In this document: positions 1-7,434 of the stretch, one piece after another
Layout: every line of letters begins with the position of its first letter
Numbering within the stretch: the first letter of the stretch is position 1
Notes under the pieces: generated by a model
Databases searched by the model: none
Told to the model about the DNA's origin: nothing
Seen by the model: the letters and a program-made list of their open reading frames with translations, nothing else
Translations under genes and position numbers: made by a program
Virus record (IMG/VR): IMGVR_UViG_3300001850_000461
Location: 1-22,225 of that record
Origin: a virus
Length of the DNA: 22,225 bases
Strand: one strand, 5' to 3'

Positions 1-393
1 AATTCAGGTGACTGGATTGACCGCCAAGCAGCTAAAGCAACAGGAGAAAGTATCAGTTACATCAACAAAGAAAAGACTAAAATTGATTTAACAAAACCAG
101 CCGCTAATCTTGTTGAAAGAGCAATCCATACACAATACCAATTGATGATTGAGCATACTGTAAATGGATTGAACAAGGGCTTCAGCGATATCAACAAAAC
201 TGTAAGAACTGATGGAGAGGTTGATGTTGTGATTGCAGGTGGCACTAGTTCTCCAAATGGATTTGCACAATTATTTAAGCAAACATTAGACAAGGCTGAC
301 TTGCCAATTAAAGTTGGAAATGTCATTCAACCATCAGACCCTTTGTATTCGGTGGCTAGGGGTTGCTTAATCGCCGCAGAAGCATCAAAGTAA
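1..393 (+). CDS. Actin-like ATPase (ParM/MreB/Hsp70 fold), C-terminal part
   Basis: The reading frame is open from base 1 and ends in TAA, so this is the last 130 residues of a longer gene. It begins with NSGDWIDRQAAKATG, which resembles the Gly-Asp segment of actin-like ATPases. It then has a VVIAGGTSSPNGF stretch typical of the adenosine-binding loop, and ends with a conserved-looking SDPLYSVARGCLIAAE helix. Such proteins polymerise with ATP and move or segregate DNA in plasmids and large phages. The N-terminal phosphate loops lie outside the window, so the family is read from the C-terminal half only. A plasmid-type ParM/StbA or another Hsp70-like protein is equally possible. The next gene starts 18 bases downstream on the same strand. 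Confidence 0.62.
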   Translation, partial: NSGDWIDRQAAKATGESISYINKEKTKIDLTKPAANLVERAIHTQYQLMIEHTVNGLNKGFSDINKTVRTDGEVDVVIAGGTSSPNGFAQLFKQTLDKADLPIKVGNVIQPSDPLYSVARGCLIAAEASK

Positions 394-410
394 AGAAAAG
401 AAAGGAAAGA

Positions 411-869
411 ATGAAACTCAACAAAAAATGCGTCAGCGACCTAGGCGCTGCTGCCTACTTGCTCATGCACGACATTAAGGTTATAGGAAGAAGAGGTAAA
501 GATATTTACTTTTTACTCGATCCTAAACACAATGAAGAACAATTTGACCAACTTACCTTGGATTATTTATCAAGTGAGTTTCATAGATTTGATGCTTGTA
601 TCATGAGCCTGAAGAAAATTGGCGAATACAATTTTAATCCATCGCTCTATCGTTTTGTCACAGACTTAGGCGCAGCAGCTTATATTCTGATGCATAAGTA
701 CAAAGTTGTTGGCAAAAGAGGAAAAGCCATCTACTTTGAGGTTGAAGAAGGAGCAGCAGACAAATTTGACGAAATAGCTCTTGAGTATATCAGTAGCGAC
801 TTCCATCGTTTTGACTCATGTCTCATGTCTCTTAAAAAAATTGGCGAGTATATCAGCGAACAATCCTAA
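411..869 (+). CDS. Tandem-duplicated DUF5659-like small protein
   Basis: The protein has 152 residues. The ATG at 411 is preceded by AAAGGAAAGA, a good ribosome binding site; an upstream in-frame TTG is not needed. It consists of two copies of one domain, residues 8-73 and 83-147, about 60% identical by eye. Each copy reads V-(S/T)-DLGAAAY, a Lys/Arg-Gly-Lys turn, IYF, and ends FHRFD then MSLKKIGEY. The pattern of an N-terminal DL-x-A-x-Y helix, a central strand pair and a closing helix with L-x-x-L-K-K matches my memory of DUF5659, a small domain of unknown function common in phages. No catalytic residues are evident. The two copies differ widely at synonymous positions, so the duplication is old. 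Confidence 0.7.
   Translation: MKLNKKCVSDLGAAAYLLMHDIKVIGRRGKDIYFLLDPKHNEEQFDQLTLDYLSSEFHRFDACIMSLKKIGEYNFNPSLYRFVTDLGAAAYILMHKYKVVGKRGKAIYFEVEEGAADKFDEIALEYISSDFHRFDSCLMSLKKIGEYISEQS
432..851 (+). repeat. Two in-frame copies of a ~65-residue domain
   Basis: Copy 1 covers 432-629 and copy 2 covers 657-851, separated by a nine-residue linker. The protein copies are about 60% identical by eye with one gap, while codons differ at many positions (for example GGCGCTGCTGCC against GGCGCAGCAGCT). This marks an ancient domain duplication, not a recent DNA repeat. Confidence 0.8.
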
Positions 870-887
870 CAAAGCAATATATAAGGT

Positions 888-2246
888 ATGTTAAAAAAGA
901 AAAAATTATACCTTAAAGAAGCAGATGCTCAAGTTGTGACGCCACAAGATGTCACAACTTGGTCAAATCAATTGGTTGATGACTGGATTTCCGATTTAAA
1001 AAAGGAAATCATGACTGGCGCATCAACCTCGGGGCGAGGATTGTGGGACAGATTTAAAAATTGGTTATCGAATGTTTGGTACGGATATGGCGATCCAAGA
1101 AATCCCTACTATGACATCAACAGATTTGGATATGGTCTTGGATCAAAACCAGTTGACTCTTCAAGCAAAAAAGAAAAGCCAAGTCTCCTTCCGAAAGATT
1201 TTGGCAAGAGAGAATCAAATACTAGTCTGAACAACTATAAAACTTTGCGTGAAACATGTGAATCATTGGAAAAATCATTAAATGAAGAAGAGCAAAGCAA
1301 TCTTAGATTAATGCAGATTATTGACAAACACGCAGTAATATTAAAAGAAAAAATAAAACAAATGCTGTTGAAGCAATTGGAAGCAGAAAAACAAAAATTC
1401 AAAATGCCAGATTTGTGTTACCAACTTTCTCCAGAAGAAAAACAAAAAATCTGTGCCTCTGCTTCAAAAGAAGCACCTTCTGCTGCTGCTGAAGAAAAGC
1501 CTGCTGCTGCTGCTGCTGAAGAAAAGCCATTGAAAAAAAAGCCGAAAACAAAAGTCTCTTCTGAAGAAGGGAAAAAACCAGTTGAATTCAGCTTTACAAC
1601 ACCACCAACAGAAAACAAAGAGTGGAAAGATTTAAGCCAAGAAGAAAAGATATTGTGGAACAAGTATGGTGGCGGTCTGTCAAAAAGAAGTGAAAGAGTT
1701 GGCTCTCTCGCTGCCCTTCATGGCGTAAGTTACCCTCAAATTTTAAGACTTGGCGATCCAAGAGCAGATATATTAAAAAGAATTTTGCCACAACAAAAGA
1801 ATAAACTTAAATCAGCATATGATCATTTAGCAGATCATGGGAGAGTTGAATTACAAAGCGATCCAATTAGATCGCAACAAGACTTAGAAGCAAGAATTAA
1901 AAAATTGCACAAAGAACCAGAGCGAACATCAGCACCCACAGAAATTCCAACAGGCAACAAAAAATCAGAAAAAAGAATTATCAATATGAAATTGATAAAT
2001 GCAGTTATGTCTGAGTTAAGTGAAAATAATTTGCTGGATGAGGCTATAACTGACATTTATAACAGATTGCCTGATTCCTATGATGAATTTGAAAATAAAA
2101 TAAAAAAATTAGTCATAACAGGAGTTGCATCACTTCCTGAACGATTCAAATCGGTTTTTGAAGAAAGATTAACTAAAGTTGAAAATTTCAGACAGCTTGC
2201 AAACTTACTAGTATCTATTTTAAAGAAACATTATGAGGAAGAATGA
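888..2246 (+). CDS. Long charged, coiled-coil-rich phage protein of unknown function
   Basis: The protein has 452 residues. The ATG at 888 follows ATAAGGT, a weak ribosome site. The N-terminus is basic (MLKKKKLYLKEADAQ), followed by a Trp/Tyr/Gly-rich patch around residues 50-85 (WDRFKNWLSNVWYGYGDP). Residues about 115-165 look like a coiled coil. Next comes an Ala-Glu-Lys-Pro low-complexity stretch near residues 200-220 with two AAAEEKP-type repeats. A folded-looking segment follows (SERVGSLAALHGVSYPQIL), and the last ~90 residues look helical. I do not recognise the family. A virion core, scaffold or internal head protein is possible from composition alone, but that is inference. It converges on and overlaps the next minus gene by 16 bases. 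Confidence 0.85.
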   Translation: MLKKKKLYLKEADAQVVTPQDVTTWSNQLVDDWISDLKKEIMTGASTSGRGLWDRFKNWLSNVWYGYGDPRNPYYDINRFGYGLGSKPVDSSSKKEKPSLLPKDFGKRESNTSLNNYKTLRETCESLEKSLNEEEQSNLRLMQIIDKHAVILKEKIKQMLLKQLEAEKQKFKMPDLCYQLSPEEKQKICASASKEAPSAAAEEKPAAAAAEEKPLKKKPKTKVSSEEGKKPVEFSFTTPPTENKEWKDLSQEEKILWNKYGGGLSKRSERVGSLAALHGVSYPQILRLGDPRADILKRILPQQKNKLKSAYDHLADHGRVELQSDPIRSQQDLEARIKKLHKEPERTSAPTEIPTGNKKSEKRIINMKLINAVMSELSENNLLDEAITDIYNRLPDSYDEFENKIKKLVITGVASLPERFKSVFEERLTKVENFRQLANLLVSILKKHYEEE

Positions 2247-2656
2247 TTTCTTGAAACCATTTTCTTATTGAAATCTTGAGCTTGTTTGGATAATTGAGCC
2301 AACAAAGCTGGATCAATATAAGGAGATGCGTTCGGATCAACTCCCATGACAACAGGCTTTTTATCATCTGGAGCCTTTTGCACCTCTTGGACAATTTTTT
2401 CAAATTCTGGATTGTCTTCTCCAATAACTTGTTCTTCAAGTATTCCCACGACATGGTTCATGGCATAAAAATTTCTGCAACCTGTTAAATGATGGCGTGT
2501 AAATATTCCATCTTCATCTATGGAATCTACTATGCCTGTGAAAAAATCAGCAAATTGATGATCTTGGAAATTGTTTTTACCTATTCCAACAGTAAGCACA
2601 GTACAAACTCTGCCCACAAACATTTCCTGCATTCTTTTCAATGATGTAATTTTCAT
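2231..2656 (-). CDS. Hypothetical protein, possible small-barrel domain
   Basis: The protein has 141 residues. Its ATG at 2656 overlaps the stop of the upstream oxygenase-like gene in an ATGA junction, so the two are probably translationally coupled. Residues 1-75 look like a compact beta domain: GRVCTVLTVGIG, then FFTGIVDSIDEDGIF, then TGCRNFYAMNHVVGILEEQV. This pattern could be an SH3-like or Lsm-like barrel, but that is a guess from strand pattern. The C-terminal half is acidic then Lys/Ser-rich and probably disordered. The 3' end overlaps the opposing gene ending at 2246 by 16 bases. I do not recognise a named family. Confidence 0.8.
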   Translation of the reverse strand: MKITSLKRMQEMFVGRVCTVLTVGIGKNNFQDHQFADFFTGIVDSIDEDGIFTRHHLTGCRNFYAMNHVVGILEEQVIGEDNPEFEKIVQEVQKAPDDKKPVVMGVDPNASPYIDPALLAQLSKQAQDFNKKMVSRNHSSS

Positions 2657-3225
2657 AGTTTTAATGTGTACCCTATGCTAAATCGATCTGTTTCAGAGAA
2701 AACGCTATGCCACAAATGTTTTTCACTTATTTTGAATATTCTAAAATTCCATCCTTGCTTGTCCCATGATGTAACAACTTCATTTGTTTCTGGATCGCAG
2801 TATCTGAAAAATGACTTATTATCTTCTCTCGCAAATGTACAATACATCCTAAGGCCATGACTGTTGCTATTAGTATGCCAACCCATAAAACCATTTTCTG
2901 GATACCAAATTCTACCACTAACTCCCATTCCTTTGATGTTTCGACCAGCTAAATATCTTGAAATTATTTTGTGTAAAAAATCTATGTTTATATTATCAAA
3001 TTTATAAAGATTGCAATCAAGAGTTGCTACCGATCTGTCTTCTTTTTTTATTTCATCAAGAGCTTTTTGAGAAACTCTTGAAAGCGCATATTCTTTTGTA
3101 ATTTCAGGACGGAAAAGCTCTTTCATGACATTTTTCGTGTCATAATTTATTGTAGAAACAATAGCATCCAAGGATTTTAATGTCACTTCGTCCTTGATTT
3201 CGATTTCTTCATAGAATTTATTCAT
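2653..3225 (-). CDS. 2OG-Fe(II) oxygenase-like double-stranded beta-helix protein
   Basis: The protein has 190 residues. ATG at 3225 is preceded by GAGGTGAAACC. The second half has the cupin-type oxygenase layout seen in T4-like and cyanophage proteins: GWHTNSN (residues 116-122), a strand pair with SFFRYCDPETNE, WNFRIFKI, then LWHSVFSETDRFSIGY (171-186). Probable iron ligands are H117 and H173, with R181 at the place where 2-oxoglutarate is usually bound. The usual H-x-D reads H-x-N here (N119), so activity as a hydroxylase is uncertain. The N-terminal half is unrecognised. The substrate is unknown; related phage proteins are thought to modify protein, nucleic acid or sugar. It is transcribed divergently from the gene at 3279. 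Confidence 0.75.
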   Translation of the reverse strand: MNKFYEEIEIKDEVTLKSLDAIVSTINYDTKNVMKELFRPEITKEYALSRVSQKALDEIKKEDRSVATLDCNLYKFDNINIDFLHKIISRYLAGRNIKGMGVSGRIWYPENGFMGWHTNSNSHGLRMYCTFAREDNKSFFRYCDPETNEVVTSWDKQGWNFRIFKISEKHLWHSVFSETDRFSIGYTLKL

Positions 3226-3278
3226 GGTTTCACCTCATAAATTATAGGAGTAACAGTAAATAAGTTGGAGAAAAAATC

Positions 3279-3665
3279 ATGAAACAAATGAAGCAAAATC
3301 AACCTTCTAAAAACAATCAGGATGAAATTAAAGGAAGCGTTGACCAAACAAAAGTAGCAAGAGGGGCTTTGCCAAGATTTAGCGGTCAGGGCTATCACGC
3401 TGACAAAAGAGAAAAAAGACAAGATGCCAAAAAACGAAAAGAACTTCGTGGCGATGATTATATGAGCAATGAAGTTGCACCTCCCGGCTGGGAAGGTACT
3501 GTCAGGGCCATGAAAAAACACAAAGATATTGATAATCCTTGGGCTTTAGCTTGGAGCATGAAGAAAAAAGGCTATAAGTCTCACAAGAAAGAGCCAAAAT
3601 GTAAAAATGACTGGAAAAATGGCTACCCCACCTTTTCAGAATGGGTTAACGCCAAATATCGCTAA
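3279..3665 (+). CDS. Small basic phage protein with conserved PPGWEGTVRAMKKH module
   Basis: The protein has 128 residues and is very Lys-rich. ATG at 3279 follows GTTGGAGAAAAAATC, a good ribosome site. The first ~60 residues are polar and probably disordered. Residues about 68-104 form a compact module reading PPGWEGTVRAMKKHKDIDNP then WALAWSMKKKGYKSH. I recall this signature in many phage and plasmid proteins of unknown function, often close to head genes. The C-terminus has Trp and Tyr (CKNDWKNGYPTFSEWVNAKYR-type end). No enzyme motif is seen. It converges on the primase gene, overlapping it by 20 bases, and its terminator lies at 3694-3726 inside the primase coding region. Confidence 0.8.
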   Translation: MKQMKQNQPSKNNQDEIKGSVDQTKVARGALPRFSGQGYHADKREKRQDAKKRKELRGDDYMSNEVAPPGWEGTVRAMKKHKDIDNPWALAWSMKKKGYKSHKKEPKCKNDWKNGYPTFSEWVNAKYR

Positions 3666-4719
3666 ATGCAAAAAAATCTCCAACTGTTCCACTAGGCCCC
3701 GAATAATCAAGGGGCCTTTGGTTTTTGGTGATGTAGTGATATAACAAAACAGGATTGTTTTTAACTAAGAACTCATTCCAGTCATTGTAACCTTTAGGCG
3801 GAATAACAAATTGGAGTTTGTCAGGTGAATTTTTGACTGTTTCTAGAGCAGCAATCATAGAACTCATTTTAGCTGTACCAGATTTGCCAGCATGATCTCT
3901 GTCGAGACAAAGAACAACACGATATTGATTCAACAATAAAGCCTGTTTCTCGCCCATATTCTTGCCACCACAAGCACAAGCATTTAACTCAGCTTGTTTG
4001 AGGCTAAGAGCGTTGAATTCACCTTCGCATATGTAAACAAGATTATTTTTTTCTGGCCAATCTCCAGCCATGAAAATCACATCTTCTTTTCCAACTCCAA
4101 TTTCCTTGGGAGGTCCAAGATACTTACACTTGGACTCATGAAGAGCACGACCATTGTAATAAATTAATTTTCTGTTTTTATCGTAATAAGGTATCAGTAT
4201 TCTGTTCTTATAACGACCATCTGTGCCAATATACAAACCATCAATTGATATTTTTCTGTTCTTTAAATATTCCTCTGCCTTCATGCGCCATCTATTGTTT
4301 ATTCCCAAACTTGATATTAAGAAACATCCAACTGGTATCTGCAACCCTACTTCTTTTTTATTCTGACCTTCTAAAATTTCTTGCAGACCTTCTTCTGCTG
4401 AGAACATATCCTCTAACTGTTTTTCAATCTCACGAACTGTTGTCATGCCATTCAGTCTTAAAAGTGCTGTTTCCCTGTCACAGGAATCAACAAGCATGAC
4501 AAGCTTTACAAGACTGCCTTTGTTTTGAGTTTTGAAGCAGTTATAGGAGCCATATTTACGCTTATATTTGCCACCATCAGGGTTGCACCAAAGATGGTGA
4601 TCATCATCATCTTTTTCAAAAATGCTGTTAATACGAATTTCTGGAGGTCTCACCAAAACATTATCATCGCCAAACCTATCTTTGGCCCATTTCTCAAAAT
4701 GTTTAAATGATACGCCCAT
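3646..4719 (-). CDS. DnaG-type DNA primase with TOPRIM domain
   Basis: The protein has 357 residues and should make RNA primers for phage replication. I place the start at ATG 4719 (MGVSFKHFEK), because AAAGGAAAAATA lies immediately upstream; the longer GTG start at 4746 would put this ribosome site inside the gene. Residues 41-75 resemble the primase zinc ribbon but are degenerate: C45 and C61 are present, while NCFKT replaces the usual pair of closing cysteines. A short catalytic-core region follows (RILIPYYDKNRKLIYYNGRA). The TOPRIM domain has E232 in YICEGEFNA and D273/D275 in CLDRDHAG. No helicase part is attached. The protein is shorter than bacterial DnaG, as is usual for phage primases. 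Confidence 0.88.
   Translation of the reverse strand: MGVSFKHFEKWAKDRFGDDNVLVRPPEIRINSIFEKDDDDHHLWCNPDGGKYKRKYGSYNCFKTQNKGSLVKLVMLVDSCDRETALLRLNGMTTVREIEKQLEDMFSAEEGLQEILEGQNKKEVGLQIPVGCFLISSLGINNRWRMKAEEYLKNRKISIDGLYIGTDGRYKNRILIPYYDKNRKLIYYNGRALHESKCKYLGPPKEIGVGKEDVIFMAGDWPEKNNLVYICEGEFNALSLKQAELNACACGGKNMGEKQALLLNQYRVVLCLDRDHAGKSGTAKMSSMIAALETVKNSPDKLQFVIPPKGYNDWNEFLVKNNPVLLYHYITKNQRPLDYSGPSGTVGDFFAFSDIWR
3694..3726 (+). terminator. Rho-independent terminator for the 3279 gene, inside the primase coding region
   Basis: AGGCCCC (3694-3700) pairs perfectly with GGGGCCT (3711-3717) around a 10-base loop, and TTGGTTTTT follows on the plus strand. There is no T-run on the minus side, so it should act only on plus transcripts arriving from 3279-3665. 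It lies within the last codons of the opposing primase gene. Confidence 0.72.
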
Positions 4720-4757
4720 TATTTTTCCTTTTGATAAAAACTGCACTAAAATATATT

Positions 4758-5534
4758 ATGGAAAAAGACAAACTAATCTGTGAACACATTTCAGTCTCAA
4801 GAAAACAAACTTGGGACTTGTGCCAACTTTCATACAAGTACCGCTACCATCTTAAACTTGTGTCCCAAGAACCTGTTCAGCCATATTTCGCTTATGGAAA
4901 ACTTGTCCATAAAATAGCAGAAATCTATGTGCAAGAACAAGGGCAAAAACCAATTGAAGAAATCACATCTCAATGCCTTAAAGGCGAAATAGTTGTAGAA
5001 GAAGGAAAACCTCCTATTGTTTTAGATGCGGAATACAAAAAGAAACTGCCAGAACATGTCAGAAACATTAAGAACATAAGCGACAAAATTGGATATGATG
5101 GCGAACTAGAATGGATGTTTAAATATGATATGCAACCACCAGATAATCACATGATAACTGGTGTTATAGACAGATTAATCATCCGTGGTGATAAGTATTT
5201 CATTCTTGATTACAAAACAACGAAAAAAGGAAAGTGGCGTAAAAACGCAAGCACAATATCAAAGGATTTGCAGCTAAGATGTTACGCAAGAGTTGTCAAC
5301 AAACATTTTGGTGCAAAGCCTGAAAACATAAAAGCTGCCCTTTTTTATTTAGATGGCGCAGACCTTGTGAGCACTAAATTCACAGAAGAAACGATTATGA
5401 GTGCAGAAGAAGAACTGCACAACACATTCAAACATATTACAGAAACTAGTCCAGACGATGCCTACAGCCGTGTAGGAGAACATTGTCGCAGGTGTGATTG
5501 GCGCAAGATTTGTCCTGCTCACAGAACAACTTAA
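4758..5534 (+). CDS. PD-(D/E)XK nuclease of the RecB/Cas4 type with Fe-S cluster cysteines
   Basis: The protein has 258 residues from ATG 4758; an in-frame upstream start near 4707 would run into the opposing primase. The order of motifs fits a RecB-family exonuclease domain. S-x-S-R-K-Q-x-x-x-x-C at residues 12-22 gives a first cysteine, C22. H51 is in YGKLVHKIAE, D138 in TGVIDRL, and D151-Y-K153 in FILDYKTTKKG. QLRCYA follows at 172-177, and C243, C246 and C252 lie in HCRRCDWRKICP. Four cysteines spaced as C...CxxCx5C normally hold a 4Fe-4S cluster in Cas4, AddB and related nucleases. It lies divergently next to the primase, so a role in replication or recombination of phage DNA is likely. 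No CRISPR genes are nearby. Confidence 0.87.
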   Translation: MEKDKLICEHISVSRKQTWDLCQLSYKYRYHLKLVSQEPVQPYFAYGKLVHKIAEIYVQEQGQKPIEEITSQCLKGEIVVEEGKPPIVLDAEYKKKLPEHVRNIKNISDKIGYDGELEWMFKYDMQPPDNHMITGVIDRLIIRGDKYFILDYKTTKKGKWRKNASTISKDLQLRCYARVVNKHFGAKPENIKAALFYLDGADLVSTKFTEETIMSAEEELHNTFKHITETSPDDAYSRVGEHCRRCDWRKICPAHRTT

Positions 5535-6427
5535 GGCAAAAGAATATATTCTGGTCTGAATTCTTCGTTCTTACCGCTATGATCTTTTATCTTGATCTGT
5601 TTGGCGTTTCCGACTACATCTTTCTGCTCAAGCAAAAACTCATATCCTTTTTGCTTTGACCAGAACTTATGAATGACTGACAATGGTGTAAAATAGCCTT
5701 TTCCAGTACCATCACGATATTGTGTGCCCCAACAAGTTCCAATATAATATCCATCGTCATTCATGAGACCTCCACCACTTCTACCCGGTCTTGGTGAGTT
5801 TTTAGTTGTTACGAGATCATCGCCTTCTATGCCGATCATTTCGATATCATAATGAGCCACTTCAGTTCCAGCATCGCATCCAACTGAGTGAGCGTGTTGT
5901 CCTGCCACATATTTGTATTCTTTTGGCCCAAGAGGAAAAACATTCGGTTCCCAATCAGGAGTGAATGTTATAAGAGCAGTATCCTGACCATCGACATAAC
6001 TATAAAAAATTACATTTGAATCATATGATCTTGGTGTGTCTAACTTATTGTCATTGTGATACCATATTATTACCTTACACTTCATGTTCTTCTTCTTGCC
6101 TTCTTCAACGCTCATAATCCCTTGAGACCATAAGTGACCGCAAGTGGCAACATACGCTAAATTTTTCTTCTTATCGTAATGGACAATTGTTCCAGAACCA
6201 GATGCTCCAGAAACTGCTATTTTTACTGATGGTGCAAGATATTTTCTAAATTCAGGTCCACGCCTTGGAATTGGAGCAGGATTCTCATTTCCAAATTTAT
6301 CACGCTCCAAAATTGGCATGTTATCGAACGAATCGATATCATAAAATTTTGGGGTGTCCTGATATGAAACACTTGGATTTGTTGTTAAAATAAAGGATAA
6401 TAATGTGAAAAAGAATCTTTTAATCAT
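5531..6427 (-). CDS. Secreted trypsin-like serine protease
   Basis: The protein has 298 residues. ATG at 6427 has GGAG five bases upstream. Residues 1-22 are a Sec-type signal peptide (MIKRFFFTLLSFILTTN then Ser-Val-Ser-Tyr). The chymotrypsin-fold triad is visible: H98 in VATCGHLW, D149 in DGQDTALITF and S217 in RPGRSGGGLMN, which is the G-x-S-G-G signature. The enzyme should act outside the cytoplasm on proteins; specificity is unknown. The C-terminus ends FRPEYILLP, and the EYIL-x-P part recurs in the cysteine peptidase at 18472. The gene is monocistronic and divergent from 6479, sharing a short spacer with a TATATA motif. Its stop shares the TTAA with that of the plus gene ending at 5534. 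Confidence 0.88.
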   Translation of the reverse strand: MIKRFFFTLLSFILTTNPSVSYQDTPKFYDIDSFDNMPILERDKFGNENPAPIPRRGPEFRKYLAPSVKIAVSGASGSGTIVHYDKKKNLAYVATCGHLWSQGIMSVEEGKKKNMKCKVIIWYHNDNKLDTPRSYDSNVIFYSYVDGQDTALITFTPDWEPNVFPLGPKEYKYVAGQHAHSVGCDAGTEVAHYDIEMIGIEGDDLVTTKNSPRPGRSGGGLMNDDGYYIGTCWGTQYRDGTGKGYFTPLSVIHKFWSKQKGYEFLLEQKDVVGNAKQIKIKDHSGKNEEFRPEYILLP

Positions 6428-6452
6428 TGCTACTCCAGTAATAAGAGTCTAA

Positions 6453-6462
6453 AATATATAGA
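6453..6462. promoter_or_regulatory. AATATATAGA: near-copy of the peptidase-associated 10-mer
   Basis: This lies in the 51-base spacer between the divergent genes at 6427 (serine protease) and 6479. Read toward the protease it is TCTATATATT, 9 of 10 matching the exact motif found at 11129, 15856, 18442 and 20103. It sits 25 bases from the protease ATG and 16 from the other. Confidence 0.45.
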
Positions 6463-6478
6463 GACAAGAGAGGTAAAC

Positions 6479-6928
6479 ATGGCCACCCTAACAATTTCTC
6501 ATTATTTATATTTGAAAGAAGAAGAAAGGTACGCACTTAATGATGGGAAAGACATTGAAACTGTTGGGGTTTGTATTCCAGTATGGTTTCTAAAAGGAAA
6601 CACATCAGAGCCAGCACAAGAATATTTTTGCAAATATATACTTAAAAATCCAAGAACAGGCGCAAATGTTAAACAGTCAGAAGAAGGATTTGAAGTTTAC
6701 TTTCCTAGCATCATTTCAAGCGAAGAGGAATCAGTAAATCAACAAACAAAAAGAATCATGCAAAAGAAAATAGGAACAACTGAATGTTTGCTTGAACCGC
6801 AAGATGGGGGTTTTGGGAATTGTGAATTTCGTATACTTCAAAAATTACAGCTAAAAGATAGCTTGCACCATCTCGTTCATTTTTTTGAAATTAAACCAAT
6901 TGAAATGCTAATCGACACAATAAGTTAA
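6479..6928 (+). CDS. Hypothetical protein
   Basis: The protein has 149 residues. The ATG at 6479 follows GAGAGGTAAAC. It starts MATLTISHYLYLKEEERYAL and looks like a soluble alpha/beta protein with mixed charge. There is no signal peptide, membrane segment or recognisable catalytic motif. I do not recognise the family. It is divergent from the serine protease and converges on the terL operon, with its TAA sharing the TTAA at 6925-6928 with the opposing stop. A single-gene transcript seems likely. Confidence 0.8.
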   Translation: MATLTISHYLYLKEEERYALNDGKDIETVGVCIPVWFLKGNTSEPAQEYFCKYILKNPRTGANVKQSEEGFEVYFPSIISSEEESVNQQTKRIMQKKIGTTECLLEPQDGGFGNCEFRILQKLQLKDSLHHLVHFFEIKPIEMLIDTIS

Positions 6929-7434
6929 GGACAATCGTGCAACTGAAGGGACATAGTCAAATTGAGTGTGTCTCCGCTTGCAAGAGTAACTGCATTGCTT
7001 AGTGGCGCAGATGAAATAAGAACACCTGTATTATCTGCTGAATTCACCATGAAAAGACTTTTTACTGGTCCAAATCCTGCTCCTGTAGCAGAAAAAATCA
7101 AGGTTGGACTTGCTGCTCTGTAAATGCCACTTACAGATGAAATCGTAAACCCATTTGTTGAGTTTACTGCTTGTCTAAGGTAACCACCAGAAGATGGTTC
7201 ATTTGTCAAAGATGAAATTGTATCATTAATGTTTATTGTTGTTCTATCATCAAGTCCAAAGTAATAATTTGCTGGCAACAATGAACCATCATTAGCAAAA
7301 CAAAGATTGAGGAGAAACAACTCGCCAAGTTGATGAAGGGTGTTATAAATGTTTTCTTCTTGGTAAATTACTTTTCCATTTCTCACATGAGACAATGAAT
7401 TGATTTTCAAAATACCACGCCAGTCATTTTTCAT
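6925..7434 (-). CDS. Probable virion structural protein
   Basis: The protein has 169 residues. Its ATG overlaps the stop of the upstream 2H phosphoesterase gene (ATGA at 7434-7431), making it the last cistron of the terL operon. It is rich in Ser, Thr, Asn, Gly and Leu with few charges in the second half. Phrases such as YYFGLDDRTT, EPSSGGYLRQAV, SPTLIFSATGAGFGPVKSLF and LASGDTLNLTMSLQL resemble beta-rich phage tail or baseplate decoration proteins that I recall from tailed-phage genomes. No catalytic residues are visible. Assignment as structural rests on composition, remembered similarity and its place in the packaging operon. Confidence 0.75.
   Translation of the reverse strand: MKNDWRGILKINSLSHVRNGKVIYQEENIYNTLHQLGELFLLNLCFANDGSLLPANYYFGLDDRTTININDTISSLTNEPSSGGYLRQAVNSTNGFTISSVSGIYRAASPTLIFSATGAGFGPVKSLFMVNSADNTGVLISSAPLSNAVTLASGDTLNLTMSLQLHDCP

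Noticed and set aside
876-885. AATATATAAG before the gene at 888
   Set aside because: It matches only 8/10 and ends two bases before the ATG, leaving no leader; not counted as a motif copy.
4720-4746. Longer GTG start for the primase
   Set aside because: The AAAGGA ribosome site lies inside this extension and is correctly spaced for ATG 4719.
4758-5534. Cas4 and hence a CRISPR locus
   Set aside because: The nuclease has Cas4/RecB-type motifs, but there are no repeats, Cas1 or Cas2; a phage replication or recombination nuclease fits better.
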